A stretch of DNA of 63,602 nucleotides from an uncultured Phycisphaeraceae bacterium (GCA_937899905.1 CALCCF010000048.1:1-63602), one strand, 5' to 3'; positions 43,878 to 52,661 are shown, counted from the stretch's first letter. Program-made: numbers and translations. Notes: generated from the sequence alone by a model not told the origin.

Positions 43878-44985
43878 CGGTCAACGGCGTGAGCGGGCCG
43901 ACGATCTTGCGCCGCCGGATGCCCGGGTTGCCAAGCTGCCCGCACGCGGCCATGGTGCTGCGCCCCTTCGTCCGCCGACGCTTCACGAACACGCCGTGCG
44001 AACTTAGGCGCTGCACGAACTGTTCCACGTCTTCTTCGTGCGGCGCATCCCACGGACTGTCACGCCTTGGGTTATACGGAATCACGTTGACCATGCACCG
44101 CAGCGGCTTCACCCACTCGGCGAGCTCGTCGGCGTGCTCCATCGCGTCGTTCAGACCGGGGATCAGCACGTACGCGATGAGGTACGGCTTGCCCGTGCCA
44201 TTGGGAAAGTCGAGCAACGCCTCGCGCAGCGCGCCCATGGGCATGCCGCGATTGACCGGCATGATCTGGTTGCGGATCTCGTCGTTGGGCGCGTTGAGGC
44301 TGATCGACACGCCAAGCCGGTGCCAACCAGGCTGCTTGACGGCTTCACGCAAGCGCCTCAATCCGTCGAGCCGCCCCACCGTCGACACGGTGATCTTGCT
44401 CATCGCCATCGCCGCACCGGCCTGGTCGGTCAGCACGGCGATCGCCTGCAACACCGCGTCGGTGTTGTCCAGGGGCTCGCCCATGCCCATGAACACGAGG
44501 TTGGTCGGCGCGATGCCAACCTGGAACTTGGCCGCATGCCATTGGCCCACGATCTGCGCCGGGGTGAGCGAAGCCATCAGCCCCATCTGCGCCGTCTCGC
44601 AGAACCCACAGCCCATCGCGCACCCGACCTGGCTGCTCACGCACAGCGAGTGCGTCAGGTGACCCTTACGCCCGATCATCGGGATCAGCACGCTCTCGGC
44701 CTCGAGGTCCACGCCCTTGCGCTGCACGTCGAGCTGCTGGATGAACTTCGTGATGACCCCCTCGGGGTTGTCCTCGGTCTGGATTCTCAGGACCGGGCCA
44801 ACCCGGGGCTCGCCGACCTCGCCGAACACCGAGTCGTCGGTGCGGCCCTCGCGCATGAACGCCTTGTACGCGCGATGGGCCCATAACCGCCCGCCCTTCA
44901 CGCGTGGGCCCACGGCATCGACCCACTGCCGGCTGGTCATGCCAAGCGGGCTGGGGGGGTCAGGCATCGGGGCTGGGGTGGGCAT
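43861..44985 (-). CDS. RlmN-like radical SAM methyltransferase family protein
   Basis: A 374-residue protein. The [4Fe-4S] cluster motif is CAMGCGFC. Family landmarks are LCVSSQVGC, FMGMGEPLDN, VSISLNAPNDEIRNQIMPVNRG, NVIPYNP, and AACGQLG, whose Cys corresponds to the methylated Cys of RlmN. RlmN methylates A2503 of 23S rRNA and A37 of some tRNAs at C2. Differences: after the CxxxCxFC loop it has ETAQMG in place of ATG.QG, and the conserved FxRNLT segment reads GLMASLT. It may be a diverged RlmN paralogue with another substrate. ATG 44985 follows a TAACAT box 7 bases upstream. Confidence 0.75.
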   Translation of the reverse strand: MPTPAPMPDPPSPLGMTSRQWVDAVGPRVKGGRLWAHRAYKAFMREGRTDDSVFGEVGEPRVGPVLRIQTEDNPEGVITKFIQQLDVQRKGVDLEAESVLIPMIGRKGHLTHSLCVSSQVGCAMGCGFCETAQMGLMASLTPAQIVGQWHAAKFQVGIAPTNLVFMGMGEPLDNTDAVLQAIAVLTDQAGAAMAMSKITVSTVGRLDGLRRLREAVKQPGWHRLGVSISLNAPNDEIRNQIMPVNRGMPMGALREALLDFPNGTGKPYLIAYVLIPGLNDAMEHADELAEWVKPLRCMVNVIPYNPRRDSPWDAPHEEDVEQFVQRLSSHGVFVKRRRTKGRSTMAACGQLGNPGIRRRKIVGPLTPLTVGGGS

Positions 44986-44992
44986 CGCAGCG

Positions 44993-44998
44993 ATGTTA
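44993..44998 (-). promoter_or_regulatory. -10 box of RlmN-like gene (leaderless type)
   Basis: TAACAT on the minus strand ends 7 bases before ATG 44985. No ribosome-binding site lies between. Confidence 0.35.
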
Positions 44999-45139
44999 CG
45001 GCTCGGCCCGGGTGGTTTGTGAACTTTGTGCTGGGCGCAAAGCTGGTGATGAAGTCGCATCTCGGATCGGTCGAAGCTGGTCATACGCACGTTGCGCGGT
45101 GCAGGGGCCGGCGGCGAGCAGAACCACGCGGAGGCGACG

Positions 45140-45982
45140 ATGCCCCATCGGCTCTACCCGGCTCGGACCGGGTTCACGCTCATCGAACTCCTGGTCGTTA
45201 TCGGCATCATCGCGGTGATCGCCGCGCTCACGCTGCCCGCTCTGGCCAGCGCCCGGCAGACCGCCCGCAGCACCGTGACGCTCCAGCGCCTCGGCCAGCT
45301 GTCAACCGTCGCCAACACGTACGCCGCCGACAATAAGGACCGGCTCTGGACCGCGACCAACTGGCTCAAGACCATCGAGGCCGAGCAGGCCCAGCCGGGC
45401 GTGCTGATCGAAACCGGCTACATCGAGCAGGGCGAGGCGCTCGAGTGCGCCGTCAACGGTCGCCGACTGCCGGCCAGCGACTCCAGCGGCCGCGCCCCCA
45501 CGCCCCCGCCGATGCTGTGGAGCGATGCCGAGGTCGACAGCGACTTCGCATTCGTCCACCAGGTCGAGGGTGCGCAGCTCGGGATGCAAACCCAGTTCGC
45601 CTGGTACGCCGACCCTGCCGAGCGCGGCTGGAGCGGCGGCGTCTGGCTCGACGACGAGGAGCCCCTGGAGCTGCTGCCCGGCGTGCCCGTATTCGTCGAA
45701 GAGAACCCAGCGTTCTACCACGCCAACGACGAGATGCTGACCTTCAAGGGCTTCGACCAGCTCGACCGGCGCCACGACGGAGAGGGCACCGGCCGCTCGA
45801 TCATGGCCTTCCTCGAAGGTCACGCCGCCAGCACGGCCCCGCCCGCCGACGACTCGCCCGAGGGTCTCGAGGTCAGCGACCTCACGGCCGGGCACTTCTA
45901 CCTGAGCGCGAGCGGTCGCCGTTGGCGCGCCATGACGTTCAGCAGCGAGTATCAGTACGGCTGGGTCAACAACCCGCGCTAG
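45140..45982 (+). CDS. Prepilin-like protein with N-terminal methylation motif
   Basis: A 280-residue protein. A short leader ends in ARTG and is followed by [32 protein letters not shown], the standard prepilin/pseudopilin N-terminus with Gly at -1 and Glu at +5. The rest is a globular domain with a late GHFYLSASGRRWRAM. A good GGAGG site precedes the ATG. A second, unrelated member of this type is at 3373; that one has Ala at -1. They probably belong to the large pseudopilin-like families of planctomycetes with no assigned role. Confidence 0.75.
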   Translation: MPHRLYPARTGFTLIELLVVIGIIAVIAALTLPALASARQTARSTVTLQRLGQLSTVANTYAADNKDRLWTATNWLKTIEAEQAQPGVLIETGYIEQGEALECAVNGRRLPASDSSGRAPTPPPMLWSDAEVDSDFAFVHQVEGAQLGMQTQFAWYADPAERGWSGGVWLDDEEPLELLPGVPVFVEENPAFYHANDEMLTFKGFDQLDRRHDGEGTGRSIMAFLEGHAASTAPPADDSPEGLEVSDLTAGHFYLSASGRRWRAMTFSSEYQYGWVNNPR

Positions 45983-46012
45983 AACGCTCGCGGATCGCGT
46001 TGCCCCGTCGTC

Positions 46013-46480
46013 TCACGATCCGTGGTGCCACGCACGCAGCATCCACACGTTCTTCTCGATCTCATCGCCGATGCCGTCCAGCAGGTTGACGGTGGTGCGA
46101 TCGCCCGCGCTCTCGCCGTCCTCGATCACATCGCGGACGCTCTTGTGGATCGTCAGCAGATCGGCGACGACCCGCTCGACCATCTGCTTATCGTGCGGCG
46201 TGCCCTCTTCCTCAGCGATGCGCGTGTGCTCGAGGCATCGGGCGAGCGTCGCCAGCGGTGCCGCCTCCTTGGCACGAACACGCTCGGCGACATCGTCGAT
46301 GTGCCCGGTCCATGCGGTGTAGAGCGACTCGAACTGTGCGTGCAGCTCAAAGAACTGCCGGCCGCGGACGTTCCAGTGGTAGTTTTGCAGCTTGTAGCGG
46401 AACACCACCGCGTCTGCCAGCAGGCTGTTGAGTCCGGAAATGATCTTGGCGTCGATCTCTGGGTTGCTGGCGTTGCTCAT
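46013..46480 (-). CDS. dps: Dps-family ferritin-like protein
   Basis: A 155-residue protein with the Dps ferroxidase site: His in NYHWNVRGRQFFELHAQFE and Asp/Glu in HIDDVAERVRAKE, positioned as in Dps dimers. It should form a 12-subunit cage that oxidises and stores iron with peroxide and may bind DNA. There is no basic N-terminal DNA-binding tail, so DNA binding is doubtful. A GGGAGA site lies before ATG 46480. It is divergent from the serine hydrolase gene, 133 bases apart; no Fur or OxyR-type site was recognised in the gap. Confidence 0.88.
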   Translation of the reverse strand: MSNASNPEIDAKIISGLNSLLADAVVFRYKLQNYHWNVRGRQFFELHAQFESLYTAWTGHIDDVAERVRAKEAAPLATLARCLEHTRIAEEEGTPHDKQMVERVVADLLTIHKSVRDVIEDGESAGDRTTVNLLDGIGDEIEKNVWMLRAWHHGS

Positions 46481-46613
46481 TGGGTTCTCCCGAACTGTTG
46501 ACGCGGGCACGATTGGCGTGCAATGCGCGTCCAGAATGCGCGTTATTCCGCTACAATGTTAGGCGAAAGGTCGAACACCGCAGGCCCACAAACAGGCAAA
46601 CGAAGGTGAATCC

Positions 46614-47813
46614 ATGACGCGCACACCCGTCTCCCTCGCGACACTGACGCTCATCGCCCAGGCCGGACTCGCGCAGTGCGATTACTCGCAAGCCGAGGCG
46701 CTCACCGCGACCATCGTCGACGACCAGACGCTCTCAACCGGTGCCAGCCTTCGCTTCGAGGATCCGCTGCTTCCCGGGCCGAGCATCGAGAGCTACTTCG
46801 GCGATTACAGCCCAAGCACGGTTGTACCCATCGCCAGCGCCACCAAGCTGCTCTCGGCCCTCGTTGTCATGTCCTGTGTCGAGCAGGACGGTCTGGACCT
46901 GGACGCGCCCGTTTCGACGTATTTGCCCGAGTTCGTCGGCCAGAAGGGCACGATGACCGTTCGCCAGATGTTCAGCCACACGTCGGGCATGCCCGGCAAC
47001 AGCGCCTTCGTGTTCGATCCCACGATCACGCTGCAGCAAGCCGTGACGCGCATCGCGCTGTTCACATCGCTCCAAGCCACTCCCGGCACCGACTTCTGCT
47101 ACAGCCAGGTCGGCATGCACATCGCCGGCCGCGTGTGCGAGGTCGTCAGCGGGACCGATTGGGACACGCTCTTCGTCGAGCGCGTGGGCGACCCGCTGGG
47201 CCTGACCGACACCGACTACGACGGCCTGTACGAAACTACCAACCCCTTGATCGCCGGCGGAGCCCAGAGCAGCCTGGAGGACTACGGCCGTGTGATGCGC
47301 ATGCTCGTCGACGGCGGCGTGTACCGGGGCACGCGTGTGCTCGAACAGTCATCCATCGATCTGATGTACACCGACCTCACCAGCGGCCTGCCGGTACGCT
47401 GCACGCCAGCGTCGACCGCAGGCTTGGGCTACGGCCTGGGCGTCTGGGTGCAGGACCGCCCCGACGGCACCAAGCGCATCGAGAGCCCCGGCGCCTTCGC
47501 GTACACGCCATGGGTCGAGATCGACGCCGGCGGACAGGCCATCCTCGGCGGGGTATTCATGATCGAGGACGGGCTGCTGGACCTTCGCGACAGCATCGTC
47601 GCCGTGCAAGACGCCACCCTGAACGCGAGGCTCGCGTGCTCGCCGTGCGACGCCGATGTGGATCACGACGGCCAACTCACGCTGTTCGACTTCCTGGCCT
47701 TCCAGGCCGCATGGGCCGCGCAGGACGCCACCGGCGACTTCGATCGCAACGGCGCGTTCGATGTCTTCGACTTCCTGGAGTTCTCGAACGCTTTCGACGC
47801 CGGCTGCCCCTGA
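46614..47813 (+). CDS. Secreted serine hydrolase (beta-lactamase class C-like) with GC-type dockerin
   Basis: A 399-residue protein with a signal peptide ending near GLAQC. The beta-lactamase/DD-peptidase family motifs are present: SxxK as SATK in PIASATKLLSALVV, YxN-type as YSQVG, and FSHTSGMPG in the linker. The C-terminal 60 residues carry the dockerin pair, DVDHDGQLTLFDFLAFQ and DFDRNGAFDVFDFLEFS, ending in Cys-Pro, as in the propeller protein at 12529. It would be an exported, surface-tethered esterase or peptidase acting on cell-wall or other small substrates. An AAGGTG site precedes the ATG. Confidence 0.82.
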   Translation: MTRTPVSLATLTLIAQAGLAQCDYSQAEALTATIVDDQTLSTGASLRFEDPLLPGPSIESYFGDYSPSTVVPIASATKLLSALVVMSCVEQDGLDLDAPVSTYLPEFVGQKGTMTVRQMFSHTSGMPGNSAFVFDPTITLQQAVTRIALFTSLQATPGTDFCYSQVGMHIAGRVCEVVSGTDWDTLFVERVGDPLGLTDTDYDGLYETTNPLIAGGAQSSLEDYGRVMRMLVDGGVYRGTRVLEQSSIDLMYTDLTSGLPVRCTPASTAGLGYGLGVWVQDRPDGTKRIESPGAFAYTPWVEIDAGGQAILGGVFMIEDGLLDLRDSIVAVQDATLNARLACSPCDADVDHDGQLTLFDFLAFQAAWAAQDATGDFDRNGAFDVFDFLEFSNAFDAGCP

Positions 47814-47831
47814 CCGAGCCAGGCCGCAGGC

Positions 47832-48857
47832 TTACGACGAGCGCCGCGATCGCGGCCTGGGCGCCGCTGGCTTCAGCTTCGAGGCAGTAAAGGTCCGTCC
47901 CGTCGTGCGCTTGTCCCACGTGTGCGCGGGCCCGCGGCTGGTTTCGTAACTCATCCACAGATCGAGCCAGTAGCTACGAAACGCCTGCCCGCCCTGGCCG
48001 ACACCGAATCGCTCGTAGTGCTCGCTGACGAGCTTGAGCACCTCGCGATCGGTACCGTCGAAGCGGAGCACCTGCTTGCCGTGCCGAACACTCTCGGTGT
48101 CGAGCGGCAAGAAGCCGTACCGGCCCATCAATTGCATGATGTTGTGAGCCGCGTATGGCCCGATGCCCGGTAGTTCGAGCAGGAACCGTCGTACCTCGTC
48201 GTCGGGCGTATCAAGATCCTCGAGCCACTCGACATCGATCTCGCCCTTGTGGAACAGCTTGGCGAGATCGACCAATCGCTGGTCGCGATAGCCCACACGA
48301 CACCGTGACCTCAGCCACGTCGCCTTCTTTCGCGCAAGCTGCTCGGGAGTGGGGAACGCGAAGCGGCCGCTCGGGCTCTCCGAGCCAACCCTGGCGCACA
48401 ACGCGGCGTTCATGTCGATCGTGCCCGGCCACTGCACGTTGCAGCTCGTAATCGTCTTGGCCATGTCCTCGAAGAGCGTGGCCGAACGCATCAGCCGGCC
48501 GCGACCGCTGAAACGCCAGCGATCGTCGACAGCATGGAACTCAGCGATGTCGTCGACGGACTCATCAAGGCGCAAGATGCGGGCGATCATCGACCGAGCC
48601 TGCGCGACCTCCCGGCGGGACAGGCTGCGATCGCACGAGCCGGTCAGGTGCATGCCAACACGCGACTGCCGAAGAGCAATATACGCCGCGCCATCTTCGA
48701 GCGCGAGTGCGGCCGAGAACGTTGAAGAACTGGGATCCCAATCGTACGGATCGAGCAGAAAGTATCCGTACGAGCACGCGTCCCGAGCCAGATCGAAGTC
48801 CGCGGGCACCGCAATGCGCAAGCGCGTGGGTCGGGCTTGTGCGGCTCGCTGCGCCAT
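47832..48857 (-). CDS. HhH-GPD DNA glycosylase (AlkA-like)
   Basis: A 341-residue protein. The helix-hairpin-helix is LLELPGIGPYAAHNIMQLMGRYGFLPLDTESV, in which Asp in LDTES should be the catalytic residue of the GPD region. The N-terminal 100 residues form the TBP-like domain typical of AlkA. The family removes alkylated or oxidised bases in base excision repair. There is no [4Fe-4S] Cys set, consistent with AlkA/OGG1 rather than endonuclease III. It is 3 bases downstream of the amidotransferase gene, probably in one transcript. Confidence 0.82.
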   Translation of the reverse strand: MAQRAAQARPTRLRIAVPADFDLARDACSYGYFLLDPYDWDPSSSTFSAALALEDGAAYIALRQSRVGMHLTGSCDRSLSRREVAQARSMIARILRLDESVDDIAEFHAVDDRWRFSGRGRLMRSATLFEDMAKTITSCNVQWPGTIDMNAALCARVGSESPSGRFAFPTPEQLARKKATWLRSRCRVGYRDQRLVDLAKLFHKGEIDVEWLEDLDTPDDEVRRFLLELPGIGPYAAHNIMQLMGRYGFLPLDTESVRHGKQVLRFDGTDREVLKLVSEHYERFGVGQGGQAFRSYWLDLWMSYETSRGPAHTWDKRTTGRTFTASKLKPAAPRPRSRRSS

Positions 48858-48860
48858 AAC

Positions 48861-49589
48861 TCAGACCGCCAACAACCGATCGAACGGCACAGCGAACGAC
48901 GCGATGTTGAGGCACAGCCGATCGCACGCGCGAGCGAAGCGGGCATAGTGCTCGTCGAGCTGGGCTTCCAACTGCTCCAGGCTCACCGAATCCACGCCCA
49001 TCGTCTTCTTGGTGATGGCGAAATGGCGCGTGATGCCGTGTCGATCGAACTCGAAGTGGAACTGGAACCCGTACGTACGGATGCCCACCTTGAAGCACTC
49101 CACCGGCGTGGTCGCGCTCTTGGCGAGCACGGTCGCGCCGGGGGGCGCCTTGCTGACGTGGTACGCGTGGCTCTGGAACATCGGCGTCGTCCAGGGCACG
49201 CCCGCCAGCATGGTCTCGGTCTGCCCGGGCACGGTGAGCTCAACGGGCTCAAAGCCAAGGCTCATCTGCGGGAGCTGCTCGACCTCGCCGCCGAGCGCGC
49301 GAGCAACGAGCTGGTGGCCCATGCACAACCCGATGACGGGCATCTCGGCCTCGTGCGCCTTCGTAATCAGGTCCATCGCCCGTCCGATCCAGGGCTCGTC
49401 GGCGCTGGGCGGCTTGGGGCTGCCGAGCACCACGAGGCCGTGGGCGTTGTCCAAATCGCCTGGGATTGCGTCGGCACCGTCCTGGTCGATGCGGCGATAG
49501 TCGATCTTGAACCCGTGGTCGCGCAGGGTCACCCCCAAGCGGCCGGGCCCGAGGTGCTTTCCATCCTGTAGAACGATGATCGTGGCCAT
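48861..49589 (-). CDS. Class I glutamine amidotransferase-like protein
   Basis: A 242-residue protein. The nucleophile is Cys in IGLCMGHQL and the His/Glu pair lies in YGFQFHFEFD (family pattern QxHxE). This is the layout of stand-alone GATase1 proteins, such as those that resemble the guaA N-terminal domain and gamma-glutamyl hydrolases of amines. Without a fused synthase, it may hydrolyse gamma-glutamyl amides or serve another enzyme. ATG 49589 is chosen; TAACAT ends 8 bases upstream. It is co-directional with the DNA glycosylase gene. Confidence 0.8.
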   Translation of the reverse strand: MATIIVLQDGKHLGPGRLGVTLRDHGFKIDYRRIDQDGADAIPGDLDNAHGLVVLGSPKPPSADEPWIGRAMDLITKAHEAEMPVIGLCMGHQLVARALGGEVEQLPQMSLGFEPVELTVPGQTETMLAGVPWTTPMFQSHAYHVSKAPPGATVLAKSATTPVECFKVGIRTYGFQFHFEFDRHGITRHFAITKKTMGVDSVSLEQLEAQLDEHYARFARACDRLCLNIASFAVPFDRLLAV

Positions 49590-49597
49590 GTGAGCCG

Positions 49598-49603
49598 ATG
49601 TTA
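49598..49603 (-). promoter_or_regulatory. -10 box of GATase-glycosylase operon
   Basis: TAACAT on the minus strand, 8 bases before ATG 49589, no Shine-Dalgarno between. Confidence 0.35.
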
Positions 49604-49726
49604 GCGGGTGGGCGCAGCGGCTGCCGACCCAGCGCGCAGGCTCTACGCTCCGAGAACCCACGACGCGTGCGGATCGCCCGCCGCGTCCCCGCCGAGCCAC
49701 CTCGAGAACAGCCCCGGGAGACCGCC

Positions 49727-51043
49727 GTGACGCGAATCCGCACCAGAATTATCCGGACCCTTCAGTGCGGCCTGCTGGCGGCGGCCGGCGTGACGCTTGG
49801 CACCACCCCCGCGATCGCCCAGAACGGCATGTCGAGCAACGAGGTCGCCGAGCCCGCGACCGCTCAGGCCGACATCCGTGAATCGACGGTCAAGATCTTC
49901 ACGACCAGCCGCGGCCCTGAGCTGACGCGCCCATGGACGCGCCAGCAGCCCAGCAACTCCACCGGCTCGGGACTGGTGATCGACGGCGGCCGCATCCTCA
50001 CCAACGCGCACGTCGTCGAGTACGGCCAGCAGATCTTCGTGCAGCCGTACCTGACCAGCCAGCGCCTGGCGGCACGCGTTGTCGCGCGCAACACCGGCAT
50101 CGACCTCGCCGTCCTCGAGCTCGAAGACGGGAGCGCGCTCGACGGCGTCCCTGTGGCCTCGGTCGACGGCGGCCTGCCGCACATCGGCGACAGCGTCAAC
50201 GCCTACGGCTATCCGCTCGGCGGCGAAGAGCTCTCCATCACCGAGGGCATCGTCTCGCGCATCGAGTTCGTGGGCTATACACCCGGCACCCTGGGCCTGC
50301 GTATTCAGGTCGATGCCGCATTGAACCCGGGCAACTCCGGCGGCCCGGTCGCCGTCAACGGCTCGGTCATCGGGCTGACCTTCAGCGGCATCCAGCAGGC
50401 CGACAACATCGGCTACATCATCCCCAACGAAGAGATCCGCCTCTTCCTCGAGGACATCGAAGACGGCAAGGTCGACGGCCGCCCGTTCCTGCGAGAGACG
50501 TTCGACAACACGCGCAACCCGGCGCTGCGAGCCAAGCTCGGCTTGAGCTCGAATTTGGACGGCATGGCCGTCGCCGACGCGCCCGAAGAGAACCCACTCA
50601 AGCCGTGGGACGTCGTGACCGCGATTGACGGGCGCAGCGTCGACAGCCAGGGGCTGGTAAGCCTCACCGAGGATCTGCGACTGTACTTCGAGTACTTCGT
50701 GCACCACGGGCTGAACGACGACGACACCATCACGCTCAGCGTGCTGCGAGATGGCGAGGAGATCGAGGTCCGCTCGCCGGTGGTGCGCGGCAATGACGAC
50801 TTCTTCCCCCAACTCGACAACACGTACCCGAGTTACATCGTGTTCGGACCGCTCGTGTTCACGCCGGCCTACCAGATCCACGCGTATCGCATCGACATGG
50901 GCCGCCTCGCCGCACGCCGCAGCCCGATCGTGGGCCGGGCCTACACCGGCATGGACGAGGACGCCGAGATCCAGGAGTTTGTCGTGCTCGCCGGCGGGCT
51001 GCTCAACCACCGCATCAATCTCGCATACCAGATCCCGCCGTAA
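49727..51043 (+). CDS. Exported HtrA-like serine protease with C-terminal extension
   Basis: A 438-residue protein starting at GTG 49727 with GGGAG upstream. The signal peptide ends near AIAQ. The trypsin-like triad is His95 (TNAHVV), Asp126 (GIDLAVLEL) and Ser204 (NPGNSGGPV). A PDZ-like segment follows at about 285-370 (WDVVTAIDGRSVDSQGLVS). It probably degrades or holds misfolded envelope proteins. The 3' end overlaps the convergent methyltransferase gene by 103 bases. The last residues (LAYQIPP) may thus not be the ancestral end. Confidence 0.85.
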   Translation: MTRIRTRIIRTLQCGLLAAAGVTLGTTPAIAQNGMSSNEVAEPATAQADIRESTVKIFTTSRGPELTRPWTRQQPSNSTGSGLVIDGGRILTNAHVVEYGQQIFVQPYLTSQRLAARVVARNTGIDLAVLELEDGSALDGVPVASVDGGLPHIGDSVNAYGYPLGGEELSITEGIVSRIEFVGYTPGTLGLRIQVDAALNPGNSGGPVAVNGSVIGLTFSGIQQADNIGYIIPNEEIRLFLEDIEDGKVDGRPFLRETFDNTRNPALRAKLGLSSNLDGMAVADAPEENPLKPWDVVTAIDGRSVDSQGLVSLTEDLRLYFEYFVHHGLNDDDTITLSVLRDGEEIEVRSPVVRGNDDFFPQLDNTYPSYIVFGPLVFTPAYQIHAYRIDMGRLAARRSPIVGRAYTGMDEDAEIQEFVVLAGGLLNHRINLAYQIPP

Positions 51044-51660
51044 TCCTGCCGGTACAGCATGCGGCCGCTAGCGCGCTGGGCCCATTTGAAGACCTGACCG
51101 CTTCGGAAGCGGTTGGCCGGCCCGGTCGACTCACGGCGTGAGCGGCCCGCCGAACTCAAGAAGTTGAACGCGAGCGCCCCGCCTGTGCGAGCGCACACAG
51201 CATCCCAGGCACGATCGAGCACCACCAATGCCGTGCGCTCATCGAGCGTGTTCAGTGAACCGCTAAAAAGGATGATGCTGGCGTTGTGCTCGTCGACGAG
51301 GCGATGGAACAGCTCCCGGTCGCCCACGAAGTCTGCCGTGAGCCACGTGCTCTCGGGGAAGCGAGTCTTGGCCTGCTCCGCCAGCTCGGCGATGCCCTCC
51401 ACCCCAATGTACTTCAGCGGGGCCTGGTCGCTCTCGGTCAGGTACGTGAGCATGTCGCCCAACCCGGCGCCCAGGTCGGCCACGATGCGTCCCTTGGGTC
51501 GCACGATCTCGGCCAGGATCTCGAACCGCTTGACCTGGTACGACTGGTTGCGCCACAGCAACGCCTCGAACCCCGGGCCGAAGGAGCGAACCGCCTCGCG
51601 GTAGGGCTCCAGGTACTGCGGGTCGGGCTTGGGCGCGTCTTTGGGCATGTCCTTGGGCAT
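50941..51660 (-). CDS. SAM-dependent methyltransferase-like protein
   Basis: A 239-residue protein. Motif I of class I methyltransferases is VADLGAGLGDML with GVEGIAELAEQA as post-I; SIILFSGSLNTL is the motif IV region. The last 35 residues read as the antisense of the HtrA-like gene's 3' end and are Ser-rich, which looks like runaway coding. The natural ending may have been near RQDY. The N-terminus has a triplicated AAGGACATGCCC (MPKDMPKD), so the exact ATG (51660 or 51648) is uncertain. Substrate unknown. Confidence 0.7.
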   Translation of the reverse strand: MPKDMPKDAPKPDPQYLEPYREAVRSFGPGFEALLWRNQSYQVKRFEILAEIVRPKGRIVADLGAGLGDMLTYLTESDQAPLKYIGVEGIAELAEQAKTRFPESTWLTADFVGDRELFHRLVDEHNASIILFSGSLNTLDERTALVVLDRAWDAVCARTGGALAFNFLSSAGRSRRESTGPANRFRSGQVFKWAQRASGRMLYRQDYGGIWYARLMRWLSSPPASTTNSWISASSSMPV

Positions 51661-51669
51661 GTCCTTGGC
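51645..51669. repeat. Short tandem repeat at the methyltransferase start
   Basis: CATGTCCTTGGG is repeated, with a partial third copy. On the minus strand it gives AAGGACATGCCC copies, each supplying a possible start codon. Confidence 0.5.
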
Positions 51670-51683
51670 AGGGCGGCTCGGGC

Positions 51684-52613
51684 TCAGCCGAAGCGGACCA
51701 TGCGCGCGAACTGCGCGTACCGCTCGTCGAGTTCCTTTGGCGTCAGGCTCGCCAGGCGATCGAGGCTGAAGGACTCGATGTTGTAGCTGGCGACGATCGT
51801 GCCGTGCGCGACCGCGCGGTGGATGGCAGCAAACGACGTGGGGTCGACGCCGTTGTCCCCCTCGCGAGCCAGCGCACCCATCATGCCGCCGGCGAAGCTG
51901 TCGCCAGCGCCGGTCGGATCAACAACGTCCTCGGTCGGATACGCGGGCAGGGCCGCGATGCCATCGCGATGCACGATGCTGCACCCGTGCTCGCCCTTCT
52001 TGACGACGACGAACTTGGGCCCCATGTCGAGGATGTGCCGGGCGGCGGCCACGGTGTTTTTCTTGCCGGTGAGCTGCTCGGCTTCGTCGAAGTTCAGAAC
52101 GAGTCCATCGATCGAACCACACAGCTGGGCGAGCTCGGTGCCGGCTGTGTCAATCCACAAATCCATCGTGTCGGCGACCGAGAGCGCACGCTCGGGCAAC
52201 TGCTCGAGCAAGCCCATCTGCACCGACGGGTGCGTGTTGGCCAGGAAGACGTACTTGCTGTCGCGGAACGCCTCGGGCACGGCCGGCGGCTCCTCGGCCA
52301 GCACGCCGAGGTCGGTGTACAGCGTCTCGCGTTGGTCCATGTTGTCCAAGTACTTGCCGCCCCAGCGGAAGGTCTTGGAGCCCTGCCGGACTTCAAGGCC
52401 GCTGTGGTCCACGCCCTCGAAGAGTTCCATGGTCTTGCGAAGCTCGTCGGGGAAGTCATCCCCAACCGCCGCGACGACGCGGATGGGGTCGCAATAGAAC
52501 GAGGCCGCGGCGGCGAAGTAGGTACACGACCCACCCAGCACGTTCTCGCGGTGCCCGTGGTCGGGCGTGTAAACGGTGTCGATCCCAACGGTTCCGGTGA
52601 CGATCAATGGCAT
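51684..52613 (-). CDS. PfkB-family carbohydrate/nucleoside kinase
   Basis: A 309-residue protein. N-terminal VTGTVGIDTVYT and the C-terminal signature VVDPTGAGDSFAGG (catalytic Asp, anion hole Gly) are diagnostic of ribokinase/PfkB kinases. GSCTYFAAAASFY is the substrate-binding Gly-Gly segment. The group near this sequence includes adenosine kinases and sugar kinases; specific substrate not clear. It uses ATP to phosphorylate a sugar or nucleoside. ATG 52613 is 5 bases after TATGCT. It is divergent from rarD. Confidence 0.85.
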   Translation of the reverse strand: MPLIVTGTVGIDTVYTPDHGHRENVLGGSCTYFAAAASFYCDPIRVVAAVGDDFPDELRKTMELFEGVDHSGLEVRQGSKTFRWGGKYLDNMDQRETLYTDLGVLAEEPPAVPEAFRDSKYVFLANTHPSVQMGLLEQLPERALSVADTMDLWIDTAGTELAQLCGSIDGLVLNFDEAEQLTGKKNTVAAARHILDMGPKFVVVKKGEHGCSIVHRDGIAALPAYPTEDVVDPTGAGDSFAGGMMGALAREGDNGVDPTSFAAIHRAVAHGTIVASYNIESFSLDRLASLTPKELDERYAQFARMVRFG

Positions 52614-52618
52614 GATCG

Positions 52619-52624
52619 AGCATA
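52619..52624 (-). promoter_or_regulatory. -10 box of PfkB-kinase gene
   Basis: TATGCT on the minus strand, 5 bases from ATG 52613. The divergent rarD has TACGCT at 52656-52661 on the plus strand, so two leaderless-type promoters share 56 bases. Confidence 0.4.
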
Positions 52625-52655
52625 GGCCGTCGCGAGCCCGAGCCCCGCGAAACGC

Positions 52656-52661
52656 TACGCT
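52656..52661 (+). promoter_or_regulatory. -10 box of rarD
   Basis: TACGCT ends 8 bases before the GTG start at 52670. No Shine-Dalgarno. Confidence 0.35.
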
